A DNA stretch of 42,175 nt from Chloroflexota bacterium. GTDB lineage: Bacteria; Chloroflexota; Dehalococcoidia; SHYD01. The notes beneath the pieces were generated by a model. That model ran no database searches, was not told the origin of the DNA, and saw only the letters and a list, made by a program, of their open reading frames with translations. The stretch is from assembly GCA_016190485.1 (NCBI GenBank), contig JACPQN010000123.1:1-42175 (forward strand). Direction: 5' to 3'. This document shows positions 41,295 through 42,175 of this stretch, in pieces. Made by a program: the position numbers and the translations under genes. Position 1 is the stretch's first letter. Each line of letters opens with the position of its first letter.

Positions 41295-41723
41295 TCACCG
41301 AGACGCTGCGCTGCCAACTGGCCGTGGTCGTGCCTGCTCCAGCACCTCGCTCACCTGCCAGGCCCGCACCGGCTTGCGCACCAGCAGATCGCTGAATGCG
41401 CGCAAATCCTCTGCCCGCTCGTCCCACCAGCCCACCATGACTGCCAGCCGGCACCGCGGTTGCGCCTCTTGCAGACGCCGGGCCAGCGCTTCCACCACGA
41501 CGTCGCCCAGGTCACCATCAACGATCACCAGGTCAAACCGCAGCCCGCCGACACCCGCGAGGCCCGCTTCCGCAGAGGGAGTCAGCGTCACCGCGCCGCC
41601 GGAGTCTGACAGGATCTCCTGGAGGCGCAGCGCATGGTAGTGCAGCTCCGAGACCAGGAGGACGTGGCGCCGCTGCTGAATGACAACAGGAGTCGAGGTA
41701 CGCTCCCACATCGTTTGAGCCAT
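41295..41723 (-). CDS. Atypical receiver-domain protein
   Basis: A 142-aa protein with a receiver-like fold: HVLLVSELHYHALRLQEIL, LRFDLVIVDGDLGD with phosphoacceptor-like D69, and LLVRKPVRAW with K117. The acidic pair at the start of a normal receiver is S25-E26, and the switch Ser/Thr is replaced by Gly98 in VMVGWW. Phosphorylation is therefore doubtful, and it may work as a pseudo-receiver that binds a partner. No output domain is present. ATG 41723 is preceded by AGGAGG at SD distance. The neighbour is a DUF2933 membrane protein; no functional link is evident. Confidence 0.7.
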   Translation of the reverse strand: MAQTMWERTSTPVVIQQRRHVLLVSELHYHALRLQEILSDSGGAVTLTPSAEAGLAGVGGLRFDLVIVDGDLGDVVVEALARRLQEAQPRCRLAVMVGWWDERAEDLRAFSDLLVRKPVRAWQVSEVLEQARPRPVGSAASR

Positions 41724-41777
41724 TGAGTCCTCCTGCTAACGGCTGCGGCCTTCAAGCCCGCTCGGATACCAGGCCCC

Positions 41778-42035
41778 TCATCGTCCTTCTCCAGTAGGGC
41801 GAGAGGCCGAACCACCGTGCCTCGTGTGATCGCCCCCGTGGCCTCCATGGCCGCCGCCCATAAACAGATGCAGGAGCGGGCAGGCCAACAGCAGAAGATA
41901 CGGCAGCGCGCCAAAGATGTGCGCCGTGTGCTCCACCGCCAGGGAAAACCCGGCAATGGCCAGGAAGCCAACAGCGATCAAGGCGGTTCGAGACCGCCAG
42001 AACGACGGTGAGGGCGCCGCGTGGGGATGATTCAT
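41778..42035 (-). CDS. DUF2933-family small His-rich membrane protein
   Basis: An 85-aa protein with hydrophobic segments at about 16-34 and 42-58. These are followed by CPLLHLFMGGGHGGHGGDH (52-70), the His/Gly-rich segment typical of DUF2933. Such proteins are often encoded near copper or other heavy-metal resistance genes and may bind metal through the Cys and His residues; that is association, not proof. No copper gene is visible before the window ends. It precedes the receiver-like gene on the same strand by 54 bases. Confidence 0.75.
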   Translation of the reverse strand: MNHPHAAPSPSFWRSRTALIAVGFLAIAGFSLAVEHTAHIFGALPYLLLLACPLLHLFMGGGHGGHGGDHTRHGGSASRPTGEGR

Positions 42036-42087
42036 AGGTGCCTGCTCCTAACCGATCAGTGGCACTTTCTACACCGAGTGACTCCAG

Positions 42088-42175
42088 TCATAGAGGTCCC
42101 GGCGCGTGAGGGGTGCGGATCCTCTGGATCAGGACGAGACCGCCCGGCTTCACGATGCGGTAGACGGCGCCGAAG
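42088..42175 (-). CDS. C-terminal end of a methyltransferase-like gene (partial)
   Basis: On the minus strand the last 28 codons before a TGA at 42088-42090 read FGAVYRIVKPGGLVLIQ and a short tail. The YRIVKPGG pattern is the post-motif of class I SAM-dependent methyltransferases. After it only about a dozen residues remain, short for the family, so the gene may be truncated at its 3' end. The rest lies beyond the window. Confidence 0.5.
   Translation of the reverse strand, partial: FGAVYRIVKPGGLVLIQRIRTPHAPGPL

Overview
The window is GC-rich, densely packed bacterial chromosome. The RpoB and RpoC sequences, the many CaiB/BaiF-type CoA transferases and acyl-CoA enzymes, and the style of dispersed palindromic repeats suggest a Chloroflexota member of the Dehalococcoidia type, probably from an environmental genome. 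This is inference from remembered family resemblance; no search was run. I saw no rRNA, tRNA, CRISPR array, prophage or transposase gene.

Layout. Bases 1-6.4 kb hold a dispersed repeat, an Lhr-type helicase (minus), a decayed MBL-fold/response-regulator locus (plus) and a 3-hydroxyisobutyrate-dehydrogenase-like oxidoreductase (minus). Bases 6.4-10.4 kb hold a visibly lower-GC two-gene block of exported multidomain proteins; its candidate promoter carries a 14-base run of C between the -35 and -10 hexamers. Bases 10.7-12.0 kb are a toxin-antitoxin patch: a DUF433/DUF5615 pair whose toxin gene is frameshifted, then an apparently intact HicB-HicA pair. Bases 12.0-14.6 kb encode a translationally coupled pair of class III CoA transferases, only one of which keeps the catalytic Asp. 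Bases 14.6-15.9 kb are rich in repeats and contain a PAS sensor gene whose probable HD-GYP output domain is cut off by a repeat.

Bases 16.0-24.4 kb are rpoB-rpoC with a consensus promoter and a strong terminator, without ribosomal-protein neighbours. Bases 24.5-34.5 kb are a minus-strand block for surface glycan synthesis and general housekeeping. It reads YmdB-like phosphodiesterase, PHP phosphoesterase, FabZ, three GT9 glycosyltransferases, a GT4, a methyltransferase and a WecG/TagA enzyme, all overlapping or nearly touching, followed by a zinc-finger membrane protein and a PfkB sugar kinase of the heptose-7-phosphate kinase type. Bases 34.6-36.0 kb encode a DUF2142 membrane protein. Bases 36.0-39.7 kb encode a peptide-type ABC importer (two permeases and a lipoprotein) without ATPase genes. 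A divergent acyl-CoA dehydrogenase gene ends in a 13-bp-stem terminator. The right end holds an atypical receiver-domain protein, a DUF2933 His-rich membrane protein and the last codons of a methyltransferase-like gene.

No wholly new system is proven. The observations I rate highest are the poly-C promoter in front of the exported proteins (a candidate phase-variable switch), the repeat-linked truncation of the PAS/HD-GYP gene, the cluster of decaying or asymmetric genes (frameshifted DUF5615, deleted MBL domain, Asp-less CoA transferase subunit, degenerate M23 domain) and the recurring extended -10 motif TGCTANACT before several unrelated genes.
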